From: Ruminococcus sp.
GTDB taxonomy: Bacteria; Bacillota; Clostridia; Oscillospirales; Ruminococcaceae
DNA: 45,326 nucleotides
NCBI GenBank assembly: GCA_017450925.1
Contig: JAFSSS010000078.1
Span: forward strand, 1-45,326
Reading direction: 5' to 3'
This document shows positions 1 through 7,992 of this stretch, piece after piece. The stretch's first letter is position 1, and the number at the start of each line of letters is the position of its first letter. Both the position numbers and the translations under genes were made by a program. Below the pieces are notes generated by a model. It was not told the DNA's origin. It saw only the letters and a list, made by a program, of their open reading frames with translations, and ran no database searches.

Positions 1-228
1 ATCGGTGCGGGAGCGGGCTGCTGATCGAATACAGGCGCGGGCATCGGTGCGGGGGCGGGCTGCTGATCGAACACAGGCGCGGGCATCGGTGCGGGAGCGG
101 GCTGCCGGTCGAATACAGGCGCGGGCATCGGTGCGGGAGCGGGCTGCTGATCGAACACAGGCGCGGGCATCGGTGCGGGAGCGGGCTGCTGATCGAAAAC
201 AGGCGCGGGCATCGGTGCGGGGGCGGGC
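1..228 (-). repeat. 42-bp in-frame tandem repeat
   Basis: Units start at 1, 43, 85, 127, 169 and (degenerate) 211, each 42 bp and encoding 14 residues ending in PAPAPM. Units differ by a few single bases, several of them synonymous. The array continues past the left edge, so the copy number is unknown. Confidence 0.9.
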
Positions 229-590
229 TGCTGGTAGGCAGGCTGGCCGTAGCTCGGCATAGGCTGCTGTATCGGCGGCTGCTTGGTGCCGCAGTGAGGA
301 CAGAAGGCCATGTTCAAGTCGATCTTGCAGCAGCAGGCCGTATTGACACACGTTCTGACGCCGTTGACGGTGTCGAGCTGGGTGTTGAGGCTTTTCAGCT
401 CCGCCAGCATCACGTCGATCTCCGACGCCATGCGCTGCACATCGGGATTGCTGACCTGGTCAAGGCACTGCAGCTTGACGATACGTCCGATGTCGGTATA
501 TCTCTTGTTTATCTCCGCCAGGTTGCCCTGGATAAGATTCTGTATCCTTATGACCTCCGGGTTGACCTGGGGTCTGTTGTAAAAAGCCAT
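1..590 (-). CDS. Zinc-ribbon protein with Pro/Ala/Gln repeat tail (C-terminus off window)
   Basis: The frame begins at an ATG with AGGAGG seven bases upstream and runs off the left edge, so the C-terminus is missing. The N-terminal ~85 residues look helical (MAFYNRPQVNPEV, then a heptad-like stretch). A cysteine-rich zinc ribbon follows at about residues 95-115 (C-x4-CCC then CPHCG). The rest is a low-complexity tail in which PAPVFDQQPAPAPM repeats every 14 residues. Only 19 bases separate it from the upstream SpoIID-like gene, so the two are probably co-transcribed. I do not recognise a named family. The architecture (helical head, zinc ribbon, Pro/Gln-rich tail) suggests a scaffold or membrane-associated protein, but that is inference. 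Confidence 0.75.
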   Translation of the reverse strand, partial: MAFYNRPQVNPEVIRIQNLIQGNLAEINKRYTDIGRIVKLQCLDQVSNPDVQRMASEIDVMLAELKSLNTQLDTVNGVRTCVNTACCCKIDLNMAFCPHCGTKQPPIQQPMPSYGQPAYQQPAPAPMPAPVFDQQPAPAPMPAPVFDQQPAPAPMPAPVFDRQPAPAPMPAPVFDQQPAPAPMPAPVFDQQPAPAP

Positions 591-609
591 AGTTATGCCT
601 CCTAAATGA

Positions 610-2034
610 TTATTCTGCGGAAGAGGTATCATCAGCCGTTTCGGGCTGGGGTTCGGTCTGCTCTGCGGCGATCTCGCTGTCGGCAGCGGACGAGCTTTCC
701 TCGGGCGCTTTTTCCTTTGGAGCATCAGTCCTTTCAGCGGCGGAGCTTTCATCGCGGGAATCGGCTGTCGTCACCTGTCTGCCCCGCTCGACCGCATTGC
801 TGTTCTCGGAAGTAATGCTGACGGTGGTATCAAGATAATAATGACGCAGTATCTGATCGTAGGTCCAGCCGTGGTCGGCATAAAGCTTAGCGCCCCACTG
901 GGACATTCCCACGCCGTGGCCGTAGCCGTAGGTGGTAAAGGAGAACATCCCGCCTGAATAGGAGATCTCAAAGGCAGAGGATTTCAGCTTCAGCAGAGTA
1001 CGCATCTCCGCGCCGGAGAGGGACATTCTGCCGCCGTCGATATACACATTTCCCACATATCTTCCGGCGTGCATGGACTTGATCTCGAACCAGCTCTTAT
1101 AGTCCTCTGAAAGCTCAAGGCTGTACTTGTCCATAAAGGCTTTGCGGATAGTGTCGGGAGATATCTGTGTAACTGTTCCCCAGTTGGGATCCTCGCTGTC
1201 ATACTCGCTGACAACAGGCTTCAGATAGGGATAGGAAATGCCGAAGATCTCGCCGCTGTCGGCAGAATAGCCGGCGGTAGAGGCGGCGTAGGTGGCGTTG
1301 ATGATATTGCCGTTATAGAACACAGCCTGTCCCTCGACGGCGCTGACGCACCTTTCGATCTTATCGGGATATCCGGATTTGAGAGCGATCGTCGGAATGC
1401 GGCCGGTCAGATCGTTATAGCGAAGATGCGTATAGGCCGCAACGACCTGTGCCTTGATCGCATCCTCGTCCCAAAGGGCGCCGATCTCGTTGAACACCAT
1501 TCTGCAAAGCATCTCGTGGGCGTTCATTGTGACCTTGCCGCCGGAGATAAGGTCATTGACCGTATAATACTCGTTAGCGACGGAGCGTGTTGAGCTGTAA
1601 TACTGGGGGGCGGGTCTGCTGTCATAGACCTCTGTGCCGTCCTCGGGGATAACCACCGTAAAATCCTCGGTCTCGGCTTTAGCCTCCTCTTGCTCCTCCT
1701 CGGACTTATCAGCCTCGGAGGACTCCTCGTCCTTCTCTGTCACTTCCTTTGAGGAAAGGGGGACAAGGGGCGTACTGGAGACCGAAGCCATTTTATACTC
1801 ACGGATATCGGCCTTGCGGTACTCGATGAACTCCGGGAGCTTTTCCTCCTTAGGCTCGCCGGCTTTATCGGCAGATGCCGCCAGCGCACTGACCTCGGAC
1901 TGCCGTGATGAAGTCACATCCACAGAGGCAGACCTGTTCTCTGTCGGATACATCATGCCAACAAACACAGCGGCCGTAACGCCCGCGACAGCAGCGGCGG
2001 CTCTTAATGCAATTGTTTTACGCTTTTGATCCAT
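610..2034 (-). CDS. SpoIID/LytB-family protein, membrane-anchored, probably vegetative
   Basis: A 475-residue protein of the SpoIID/LytB family, whose members act on peptidoglycan as lytic transglycosylases or amidase enhancers. The chosen ATG has GGAGG eight bases upstream. A transmembrane or signal anchor lies at about residues 8-28, then an acidic Ser/Glu-rich linker to about 150. The SpoIID domain runs from about 160 to 405, with AIKAQVVAAYTH near 192 and the family signature GYGHGVGMSQWGA near 370-382. A second acidic low-complexity tail follows. The residue before AIKAQ is Asp191, where SpoIID itself has the catalytic Glu, so enzyme activity is uncertain. A sigma-A-type promoter lies just upstream, which argues for vegetative expression. 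A separate short SpoIID is at 11.7 kb. Confidence 0.85.
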   Translation of the reverse strand: MDQKRKTIALRAAAAVAGVTAAVFVGMMYPTENRSASVDVTSSRQSEVSALAASADKAGEPKEEKLPEFIEYRKADIREYKMASVSSTPLVPLSSKEVTEKDEESSEADKSEEEQEEAKAETEDFTVVIPEDGTEVYDSRPAPQYYSSTRSVANEYYTVNDLISGGKVTMNAHEMLCRMVFNEIGALWDEDAIKAQVVAAYTHLRYNDLTGRIPTIALKSGYPDKIERCVSAVEGQAVFYNGNIINATYAASTAGYSADSGEIFGISYPYLKPVVSEYDSEDPNWGTVTQISPDTIRKAFMDKYSLELSEDYKSWFEIKSMHAGRYVGNVYIDGGRMSLSGAEMRTLLKLKSSAFEISYSGGMFSFTTYGYGHGVGMSQWGAKLYADHGWTYDQILRHYYLDTTVSITSENSNAVERGRQVTTADSRDESSAAERTDAPKEKAPEESSSAADSEIAAEQTEPQPETADDTSSAE

Positions 2035-2068
2035 AGTCTGACCTCCAAAAAAACTTACACCTAATACC

Positions 2069-2097
2069 ATTGTAATCAAGTTGTAAAAAAAAGTCAA
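2069..2097 (-). promoter_or_regulatory. Sigma-A promoter of the SpoIID-like operon
   Basis: On the minus strand TTGACT (2092-2097) and TACAAT (2069-2074) are separated by exactly 17 bp. The start codon lies about 35 bp downstream of the -10 box. Confidence 0.65.
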
Positions 2098-2189
2098 GGC
2101 ATATAAGCAACACGCCTTAACTTTTTGTAATATTATACAACGCTGATGAAACCGATTTGTTAATTCTGACTATAAATTGTCACCGATTG

Positions 2190-3008
2190 TTACCATGCTT
2201 TAAAGAATCTGCCGTTGCCGACGCTGGCGCAGAAGCAAAGGCTTTCAAACCATGCAGCGGCCTTGGGGCTGCTGACGCCGGGGGTATAATAGAACGTAGC
2301 GCCGTTCACGATATAGTCCCCCTCGCCGGAAAGGGCTCTCCTGACGCAGTCTATAACGCTTTCATCGGGGACAAGGCGCTTGGTGTAGTAATTATCTATA
2401 GCGCCGAACTGATTTTTCTGATGCAGAACGTCATAGACGTTATCGGGGAAGCGGTCGGACTGAACGCGGTTGATGATAACATTTGCGATAGCCAGCTTCA
2501 TGGTCTCGTCGCAGTAGCCCACCTCGGACATTACCACGGCGCACATCATATCGAACTCCTGGTCGGTAAGGGAGATGACATAGCTGTTGCTCTTCTCCTC
2601 GGGGACTATGCCCTTGACCTCGATAGTGATCTCGCCCACCTCACCGGGCTCGCTATCCTCCCCGGCCTCCTCGGCCTCGGCGATCTCTCTGTCAAAGGCG
2701 GCAGCGGGATCTTCATCCTCGGTCATATCAAGGTATGAAGTGTTTCCGTAAACCGTGCCGGGGGCAAAGGTGCGCATACCCGAAACGACTATGCTTTCGG
2801 GTTTGGGCTCGCCTACGGCGGCATTGACTGCACCGCTGCTTACAGACACCCCGGGAGCGGAGGTGATATTATTCACATTCCCGGTGCTGAAGGCTGCGGA
2901 GGAGCATCCGAAGGCGATAACGCCGGCAGCCCCGACAATTGCGGCGGCCTGCTTAACAGACAGCTTCATATACCTTTTCCAAAATTTTGAGAGCGGGGAT
3001 GATTTCAT
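2190..3008 (-). CDS. SleB/CwlJ-type cell wall hydrolase
   Basis: A 272-residue secreted or membrane-anchored protein whose C-terminal ~125 residues match the Hydrolase_2 (SleB/CwlJ) cortex-lytic family. The motifs VVMSEVGY (putative catalytic Glu162), ANVIINRV, RFPDNVYDVL and QFGAIDNYY appear in family order, followed by GATFYYTP. Residues 15-35 form a hydrophobic signal or anchor, followed by an acidic linker. The start at 3008 has AAAGGTG upstream; an internal Met14 just before the hydrophobic segment is an alternative. It lies 60 bp downstream of the sortase gene, probably in the same transcript. SleB germination enzymes depend on YpeB in Bacillus; here ypeB lies 5 kb away, so a germination role is plausible but unproven. 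Confidence 0.85.
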   Translation of the reverse strand: MKSSPLSKFWKRYMKLSVKQAAAIVGAAGVIAFGCSSAAFSTGNVNNITSAPGVSVSSGAVNAAVGEPKPESIVVSGMRTFAPGTVYGNTSYLDMTEDEDPAAAFDREIAEAEEAGEDSEPGEVGEITIEVKGIVPEEKSNSYVISLTDQEFDMMCAVVMSEVGYCDETMKLAIANVIINRVQSDRFPDNVYDVLHQKNQFGAIDNYYTKRLVPDESVIDCVRRALSGEGDYIVNGATFYYTPGVSSPKAAAWFESLCFCASVGNGRFFKAW

Positions 3009-3068
3009 CAGAGTTCACCTTTCTGCGGCATTGACCGGCAACGCTCACTCAAAGGGATACTCGGCGCA

Positions 3069-4178
3069 TCAATACGACCAGCCCAGATACTTCCTGTTGT
3101 TGCCCCAGACATTTCTCCAGACTCTCGGGAAATAGATCTCGGAATCGGGTCTGTCCTTATAGGACTTCAAGATCAGATCAAGGTTATCGTCGGCGGTCAT
3201 TTTCTTCGCCACAAGTACCCACCTCATACCTGCCACCTCATTGGAGCAGGTAGAGAGAGTGATATAATCATCGTCCTCTGTGCAGTTGATGTCGCAGGTG
3301 TACCAGCTTTCCTTTCTCACATTTGAGATCCACTTGTCAAAGGAATAATCATCGTCGTCCCAGATCCTGTATCTCCAGTAATCGAAGATCGGGATATCGT
3401 CCTGATTATCCTCTGCAGCTGCGACAAAAGCGGCAAAGATGACGTACTTCTCGTTGTTGTCGTAAATAGTATTGAACTCTATTACAGGGTGCTTTTTCAG
3501 AAAGTCAACGCTTTCCTTATACTCGGCAAGGTGCGTAAAGGCGGTGCCGAGCCTTCTCATATGGTGCCCGTAGATAACTATGTTATCGGGCTGACCCTTC
3601 TCGTCTATAGGAACGAGACAGTCGGCAAAAATGCTTCCCGACTCGTAATAGTTTCCGTCGATATCATGTCTGAGATAATAGTCATTGGCATCGTTGATGC
3701 TGCCCTCATAGGCTCTCTGCAGGACGGGGTAATTGATATACTCGTCGCCGTTGTCGTTGACAAAGCCGGGTATCTTTATCCAGCCCACTACCTCGCTGTT
3801 GCGCTTGAGCAGATCCTTAGCCCAGCTCTGGACTACCCTCTTGCCGCTTTTGCGGGAGGTGGGGGCGTCGATAGCGGAGTCATCGGTGTTTTCGGTGACA
3901 TCGGCATCAACGTTATCCAGCTCGAGGCCGTTATCCCAATCGGGTTCATACTTGACTATCCCTTGAGCGTAATTAAGCTCGGCCTGGTCGGTCTTGAGAA
4001 AATCCGTAAGCTCGTTTACCGAAAGTGCGAACACCACGATAGAGCCGATGAACACGAACTTTCTGATGATCTCGGCAAAGCTGTCACCCTTCCAGGGGAC
4101 GAAATATTTTATAACTCTTACAAAGAAATTTGAATTGTCCTGTGCGGACAGATTTTTAACTTCATTAGCCATAGACAT
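3069..4178 (-). CDS. srtB: Class B sortase
   Basis: A 369-residue sortase, a membrane transpeptidase that joins surface proteins to the cell envelope. One transmembrane segment lies at about residues 40-56. The catalytic triad is visible: YGHHM (His205), TLSTC (Cys311) and RWVLVAKK (Arg319). Length and spacing fit class B sortases, which carry extra helices before the active cysteine. The ATG directly follows the stop of the CinA-like gene (TAAATG), so the genes are translationally adjacent; a second in-frame ATG lies two codons later. No obvious sorted substrate is encoded in this window. Confidence 0.9.
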   Translation of the reverse strand: MSMANEVKNLSAQDNSNFFVRVIKYFVPWKGDSFAEIIRKFVFIGSIVVFALSVNELTDFLKTDQAELNYAQGIVKYEPDWDNGLELDNVDADVTENTDDSAIDAPTSRKSGKRVVQSWAKDLLKRNSEVVGWIKIPGFVNDNGDEYINYPVLQRAYEGSINDANDYYLRHDIDGNYYESGSIFADCLVPIDEKGQPDNIVIYGHHMRRLGTAFTHLAEYKESVDFLKKHPVIEFNTIYDNNEKYVIFAAFVAAAEDNQDDIPIFDYWRYRIWDDDDYSFDKWISNVRKESWYTCDINCTEDDDYITLSTCSNEVAGMRWVLVAKKMTADDNLDLILKSYKDRPDSEIYFPRVWRNVWGNNRKYLGWSY

Positions 4179-4757
4179 TTATTCTCCCTCACTTTCGCTC
4201 ACAAGCAGCTGCTCGAGCATTTCAAGAGCGCTGCGCACGGTCAGCAGACGGATAGTTTCTCTGTCCAAGCTTCCATATTCTTCATACAGGCGAAGGTCCT
4301 TGACCTCTTCCCTGTTCTTATATCTGACCGAGACGAACACCGTCCCGACGGGCTTATCATCCGTTCCGCCGCCGGGGCCTGCTATACCCGTAACGGCAGC
4401 CGAGGCATCCGTTCCCATAAGCTCCATAACGCCGCGGGACATTTCCGAAGCGGTCTGTGCGGAATAGACGGTATGCTTCTCGAGGGTCTCCTTTTTCACG
4501 CCGAGGACTTTCTTTTTCACGTCCTCGCTGTAGCTGACGACTCCCCCGGCGAAGATCTCGCTCGCTCCGGGGACGCTTGTTATGCGTTCCGCCAGCATCC
4601 CGCCGGTACAGCTTTCAGCCGTTGAGAGGCTTATCCCGCGGGTCATGATATATTTTACAACACGGTCGGTCACAATGTCAAGGCTTTTGGAGAGCATTTC
4701 GGCATCTTGGGCAAAACTCTCCCGCCCCTCTCGGGGATTATTTTTCACATTGCACAT
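4179..4757 (-). CDS. CinA C-terminal-domain amidase (PncC-like)
   Basis: A 192-residue protein matching the CinA C-terminal domain. The best-known activity of this family is nicotinamide mononucleotide deamidation (PncC), which salvages NMN to NaMN. Visible motifs are STAESCTGGMLAERIT, VPGASEIFAGGVVSYS and TGIAGPGGGTDDKPVGTV. I chose the ATG at 4757, giving MCNVKNN, because AGGTGAT lies just upstream; an earlier in-frame Met eight codons away overlaps that ribosome site. The N-terminal COG1058 domain of full-length CinA is absent, as in stand-alone PncC proteins. It heads a minus-strand group with the sortase and the SleB-like hydrolase. Confidence 0.88.
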   Translation of the reverse strand: MCNVKNNPREGRESFAQDAEMLSKSLDIVTDRVVKYIMTRGISLSTAESCTGGMLAERITSVPGASEIFAGGVVSYSEDVKKKVLGVKKETLEKHTVYSAQTASEMSRGVMELMGTDASAAVTGIAGPGGGTDDKPVGTVFVSVRYKNREEVKDLRLYEEYGSLDRETIRLLTVRSALEMLEQLLVSESEGE

Positions 4758-4907
4758 AAAAATCACCTCGTTTTTGAACAAATTGCTAATTCAATGAATA
4801 AAACAAATCAAACTGAAGCAGTATATTTTACACTTATTGCCAGTCGCCGGAAGCATTTTTCGGGGGTGTAAACGGTATCATCGGAATATATACCTAAATG
4901 CTCCCTT

Positions 4908-4938
4908 TCGGGCTGCTTCCCTATAAAGCCCGATTTTT
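4908..4938 (+). terminator. Orphan rho-independent terminator
   Basis: TCGGGCT (4908-4914) pairs perfectly with AGCCCGA (4927-4933), followed by TTTTT. No plus-strand gene lies upstream, which suggests a short untranslated transcript or a relic. Confidence 0.6.
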
Positions 4939-5043
4939 GGACATTTGCGGGACAGCAGCTCTGTTTCGGCCTTGTCTGCAACTGTCCGTTTTTCAGTACA
5001 GTAAATCGAACATTTGATTTGTGATTTTTGTCATCGTTTTAAC

Positions 5044-5061
5044 TGTACCGAATTTTGTACA
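5044..5061. promoter_or_regulatory. TGTAC-N8-GTACA palindrome, copy 1
   Basis: TGTAC and GTACA are separated by eight bases. The same arrangement occurs three times before ypeB and once after gerAC. It lies about 290 bp upstream of the CinA-like gene. The binding factor is unknown. Confidence 0.4.
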
Positions 5062-5328
5062 AATGCAAATCCTGTATATTTTTACCGTTTATACACCGTA
5101 TCTGACATTAAGCAGAGATCTTAGCCGTCCAAAAAAGCGTATCTTTGGGTTTCATAAAGCTCAAAGCCTTTACACCAACATTTATTTCAGCTTTGTACAC
5201 ATCTCTGAAATATGTAAGATATATCCATATTAATTGACAAATTCGGAGCAATATTTTCGGATAAAGCTTGCTGTCTTGACAGCATCAAGCCTCGCATCTG
5301 CGGGATATTCGCCGTTTCGGCTCCGAAA

Positions 5329-6507
5329 TCATACGAATTTTTTAATCACCTTGACCTCGGTATTTTCCACAGCCTCGGCGATCAGCGGCTCAAAATCGAA
5401 GGAATCCTGCGCTTTTACCACGTCATCAAGAACAGGTCTTGTCTTAGGATGCTTGGGAGTAAAGACTGTGCAGCAATCCTCGTAGGGCTCGATCGAGGTC
5501 TCAAATGTACCGATTTTTCTGGATATTTCCACAATCTCGGCCTTGTCCATACCGATGCAGGGACGCAGAACCGGCATTCGGCAGGCGGCGTCGGTGCAGA
5601 CCATAGCGTACATCGTCTGGCTGGCGACCTGCCCGAGACTCTCGCCGGTGATGACGCAGGCAAGATCCTCCTTGTCCGCGATGCGCTGGGCGATCTCAAA
5701 CATCAGCCGGCGCATGATGATCGTGAACAGCTCCTCGGGGCATTTGTCCCGGATGCACTCCTGTATCCTTGTAAAGGGGACGCAGTGGAACACCACATCG
5801 CCGCAGTATTCCGCGATCTCCGATACCAGCTTTTCCACCTTGAGCCGCGCCCGCTCGGAGGTATAGGGCGGAGCCTCGAAGTGGACGGCCTGTACGACAA
5901 CTCCCCGCTTGGCGATCATATAGCCCGCCACCGGCGAGTCGATGCCGCCGGAAAGCAGCAGCAGTCCCCGGCCGCCCGTTCCCACCGGGATGCCGCCCGC
6001 ACCGTCGATCTTCAGAGCGTTGATGAAGGCGTGGCGCTCTCTGATCTCCACCGTTACGGTAACATCCGGCTCGTGGACATCCACCCGCATCCCGGGGAAC
6101 TGTTCGAGTATCTTATGCCCCAGCTCGGCGCAGATCTCCGGCGACTTGAACGGGAATTTCTTATCCGCCCGCTTGGCGTTGACCTTGAAGGTGCTGTAGC
6201 CCTCGAAGGCCTCGGCGAGGTAGTCCATGCTGTCGCAGAGGATAGCCTCCATAGACTTTTCGACCTCCAGCGCCTTAGTGAGCTTGGCGATGCCGAAGAC
6301 CTTTTTCAGCCGCTCGACCGCCTCGTCCATGTCGCAGCTGTCGTCCAGCGGCTCGACGTAGATCGTGGACTGCGCTCTTGTAACGCTGAAATTGCCGATG
6401 CCCGAAAGCCTCCGCTTGATGTTTTTGGTGAGGACGCTCTCAAAGCTGCTCTTGTTGAGCCCCTTCAGTGCGATCTCGCCGTACTTGCACAGAATGTATT
6501 CCTTCAT
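5329..6507 (-). CDS. thiI: tRNA 4-thiouridine sulfurtransferase
   Basis: A 392-residue ThiI, which adenylates U8 of tRNA and installs sulfur passed from a cysteine desulfurase; in many bacteria it also serves thiamine thiazole synthesis. An N-terminal ferredoxin-like/THUMP region (to about 165) opens with YGEIALKGLNKSSFE. The PP-loop LLLLSGGIDSPVAGY lies at about 182-196, and YEDCCTVFTPKHP near 345 carries the conserved active-site cysteine region. The C-terminal rhodanese domain of the E. coli enzyme is absent, as is usual in Firmicutes. It starts 57 bp downstream of the cysteine desulfurase gene, its expected sulfur donor, and the two form an operon. Confidence 0.95.
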   Translation of the reverse strand: MKEYILCKYGEIALKGLNKSSFESVLTKNIKRRLSGIGNFSVTRAQSTIYVEPLDDSCDMDEAVERLKKVFGIAKLTKALEVEKSMEAILCDSMDYLAEAFEGYSTFKVNAKRADKKFPFKSPEICAELGHKILEQFPGMRVDVHEPDVTVTVEIRERHAFINALKIDGAGGIPVGTGGRGLLLLSGGIDSPVAGYMIAKRGVVVQAVHFEAPPYTSERARLKVEKLVSEIAEYCGDVVFHCVPFTRIQECIRDKCPEELFTIIMRRLMFEIAQRIADKEDLACVITGESLGQVASQTMYAMVCTDAACRMPVLRPCIGMDKAEIVEISRKIGTFETSIEPYEDCCTVFTPKHPKTRPVLDDVVKAQDSFDFEPLIAEAVENTEVKVIKKFV

Positions 6508-6564
6508 TTAACTGATCCTTTCGACATATTTCTTATATATTATAAAGGTATGGTACATACGTTC

Positions 6565-7695
6565 TTATCTTATCCTTGCCAGCGAGGACTGCGCCTGAGC
6601 TATCGCGCGGATAAGCTGATCTGTCTCCTCCTCGGTGTTATCAGCGCAGAGGCTGATGCGCAGGACGGAGTCCCGCAGACGCTCCGGGACATGGAATTCT
6701 GCGATGACAGAGCTTTTCTTCCCCTTAGAGCAGGCCGACCCGCTGGAAACATAGATCTCACGCTGTTCAAGAAAATGGAGCAGCGGCTCGGATTTCAGAC
6801 CCTCCACCGCGATCGAGACAACATAGGGCGAGGCATCCTCTCGGCTGTTGACGAAAACGCCCTCCAGCGACCTGCATTTCTCGGTCAGAATGTCCCGCAG
6901 CTTAGAGACACGGTCGAACCGCTCCTGTATGCTGCCGGAAAGTCTCTCGCAGGCTGCGCCGAAACCCATGATAAGCGGAACGGACTCCGTGCCGGAGCGG
7001 AAGCCCCGCTCCTGTCCGCCGCCCAAAATGAATTCCGGGATGTGAACGCCCCTGCGGATATAAAGCGCACCGATGCCCTTGGGGCCGTGTATCTTGTGGG
7101 CGCTTAGCGAGATAAAATCGGCCGAGAGCTTTTTCACGCTTACGGGCAGCTTCATGTAGGCCTGCACGCAGTCGCAGTGGGTCATCACCCGGGGGAATTT
7201 CTTCTTGATCGCCGTAAAGGCGCGTCCCACCGGCAGGATGCAGCCGGTCTCGTTATTGACCAGCATACAGGTCACAAGGCAGGTATTGCCGTCAACCGCG
7301 GAGATGATATCGGCGGCGTCGAAGCTGCCGTCCTCCCGGGGGCGGATGCGGACGACCTCAAAGCCCTCCTCCTCCAGCTTATTGCAGCAGACCGCCACAG
7401 AGGGATGCTCCACCGAGGTGGTGACGATGCGCTTTTTCCGCTTGCCCTCGCTTCTTGCAGCGCCGAAGATCACGGTGTTGCTGCTTTCGGTGGCGCAGGA
7501 GGTGAAGAAGATCTCCTCCGGCGCAGCGCCGACAGATGCGGCTATGACCGCCCGTGCTTTCTCCCGCTCCTGCTCGGCGGCAAGGCCGAGACCGTGGAGC
7601 GACGAGGGGTTGCCGAAGCATTCCAGCCCCCGCACCACCGCCTCCACCGACTCCCGGCAGGGCTTTGTGGTAGCGGCATTGTCAAAATATATCAA
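6565..7695 (-). CDS. Cysteine desulfurase (NifS/IscS family)
   Basis: A 376-residue PLP enzyme that removes sulfur from cysteine as a persulfide. It opens MIYFDNAATTKP and has SVEHPSV (the ring-stacking His region), SLSAHKIHGPKG with PLP-Lys201, GGGQERGFRSGTES, and SSGSACSKG with catalytic Cys322. The start is TTG at 7695; an AGGAG sits about eight bases upstream, and an ATG a few bases before it is out of frame. Being directly upstream of thiI, it is the likely dedicated donor for tRNA thiolation (the NifZ-type role in Bacillus), although supply to Fe-S assembly cannot be excluded. A sigma-A-type promoter precedes it. Confidence 0.93.
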   Translation of the reverse strand: MIYFDNAATTKPCRESVEAVVRGLECFGNPSSLHGLGLAAEQEREKARAVIAASVGAAPEEIFFTSCATESSNTVIFGAARSEGKRKKRIVTTSVEHPSVAVCCNKLEEEGFEVVRIRPREDGSFDAADIISAVDGNTCLVTCMLVNNETGCILPVGRAFTAIKKKFPRVMTHCDCVQAYMKLPVSVKKLSADFISLSAHKIHGPKGIGALYIRRGVHIPEFILGGGQERGFRSGTESVPLIMGFGAACERLSGSIQERFDRVSKLRDILTEKCRSLEGVFVNSREDASPYVVSIAVEGLKSEPLLHFLEQREIYVSSGSACSKGKKSSVIAEFHVPERLRDSVLRISLCADNTEEETDQLIRAIAQAQSSLARIR

Positions 7696-7732
7696 AGCAT
7701 TCTCTCCTCCCGAACATAATTCATCAGTTTAC

Positions 7733-7761
7733 ATTATAGCACATATTTGTGAACAATGCAA
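7733..7761 (-). promoter_or_regulatory. Sigma-A promoter of the desulfurase-thiI operon
   Basis: Minus-strand TTGCAT-like -35 (7756-7761) and TATAAT -10 (7733-7738) with a 17-bp spacer, placed about 40 bp before the TTG start. Confidence 0.7.
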
Positions 7762-7844
7762 GTATCACTGCGGGAGAAACACTTCTCTTATCATATTATA
7801 GAACGCAAATATGATGTTCATGTGAAAAGCAGAGATAATGCGAA

Positions 7845-7874
7845 TGAATATTTTTGTGAGGATGAAGCATACTA
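7845..7874 (+). promoter_or_regulatory. Sigma-G promoter of ypeB
   Basis: TGAATA (7845-7850), a 17-bp spacer and CATACTA (7868-7874) match the forespore sigma-G consensus closely. The predicted start near 7881 leaves a ~110-base leader containing three TGTAC palindromes. Forespore expression is the known pattern for ypeB in Bacillus. Confidence 0.7.
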
Positions 7875-7895
7875 ACCACAAAGGAAGCTGCAAGC

Positions 7896-7980
7896 TGTAC
7901 GAAATTCTGTACAGCTGTGCGGATATAGTATTTGTACGGATAATTGTACTGATAATCATATCAGTACGATATTCTGTACA
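7896..7980 (+). promoter_or_regulatory. Three TGTAC-N8-GTAC palindromes in the ypeB leader
   Basis: Palindromes lie at 7896-7913 (TGTAC/GTACA, extended to GCTGTAC/GTACAGC), 7933-7950 (TGTAC/GTACT) and 7963-7980 (AGTAC/GTACA). The last ends just before the AGGAGG ribosome site. GTACTGAT (7946-7953) also pairs with ATCAGTAC (7960-7967), bridging two sites. They lie downstream of the predicted sigma-G start, so they could act as DNA operators or as RNA hairpins. Confidence 0.5.
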
Positions 7981-7992
7981 GCAGGAGGATAT

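Larger units (their letters stand above)
4758..5328. other. 571-bp intergenic region, no gene seen
   Basis: No reading frame here has both a ribosome site and recognisable content. The region is A/T-rich. It contains a rightward terminator-like hairpin at 4908-4938 with folded sequence in front of it (GGTAT...ATACC and AGCATTT...AAATGCT pairings between about 4850 and 4905). It also holds one copy of the TGTAC-N8-GTACA palindrome at 5044-5061. Confidence 0.6.

Noticed and set aside
5-605. Plus-strand frames opposite the zinc-ribbon gene
   Set aside because: They are antisense shadows of the 42-bp repeat and have no ribosome sites.
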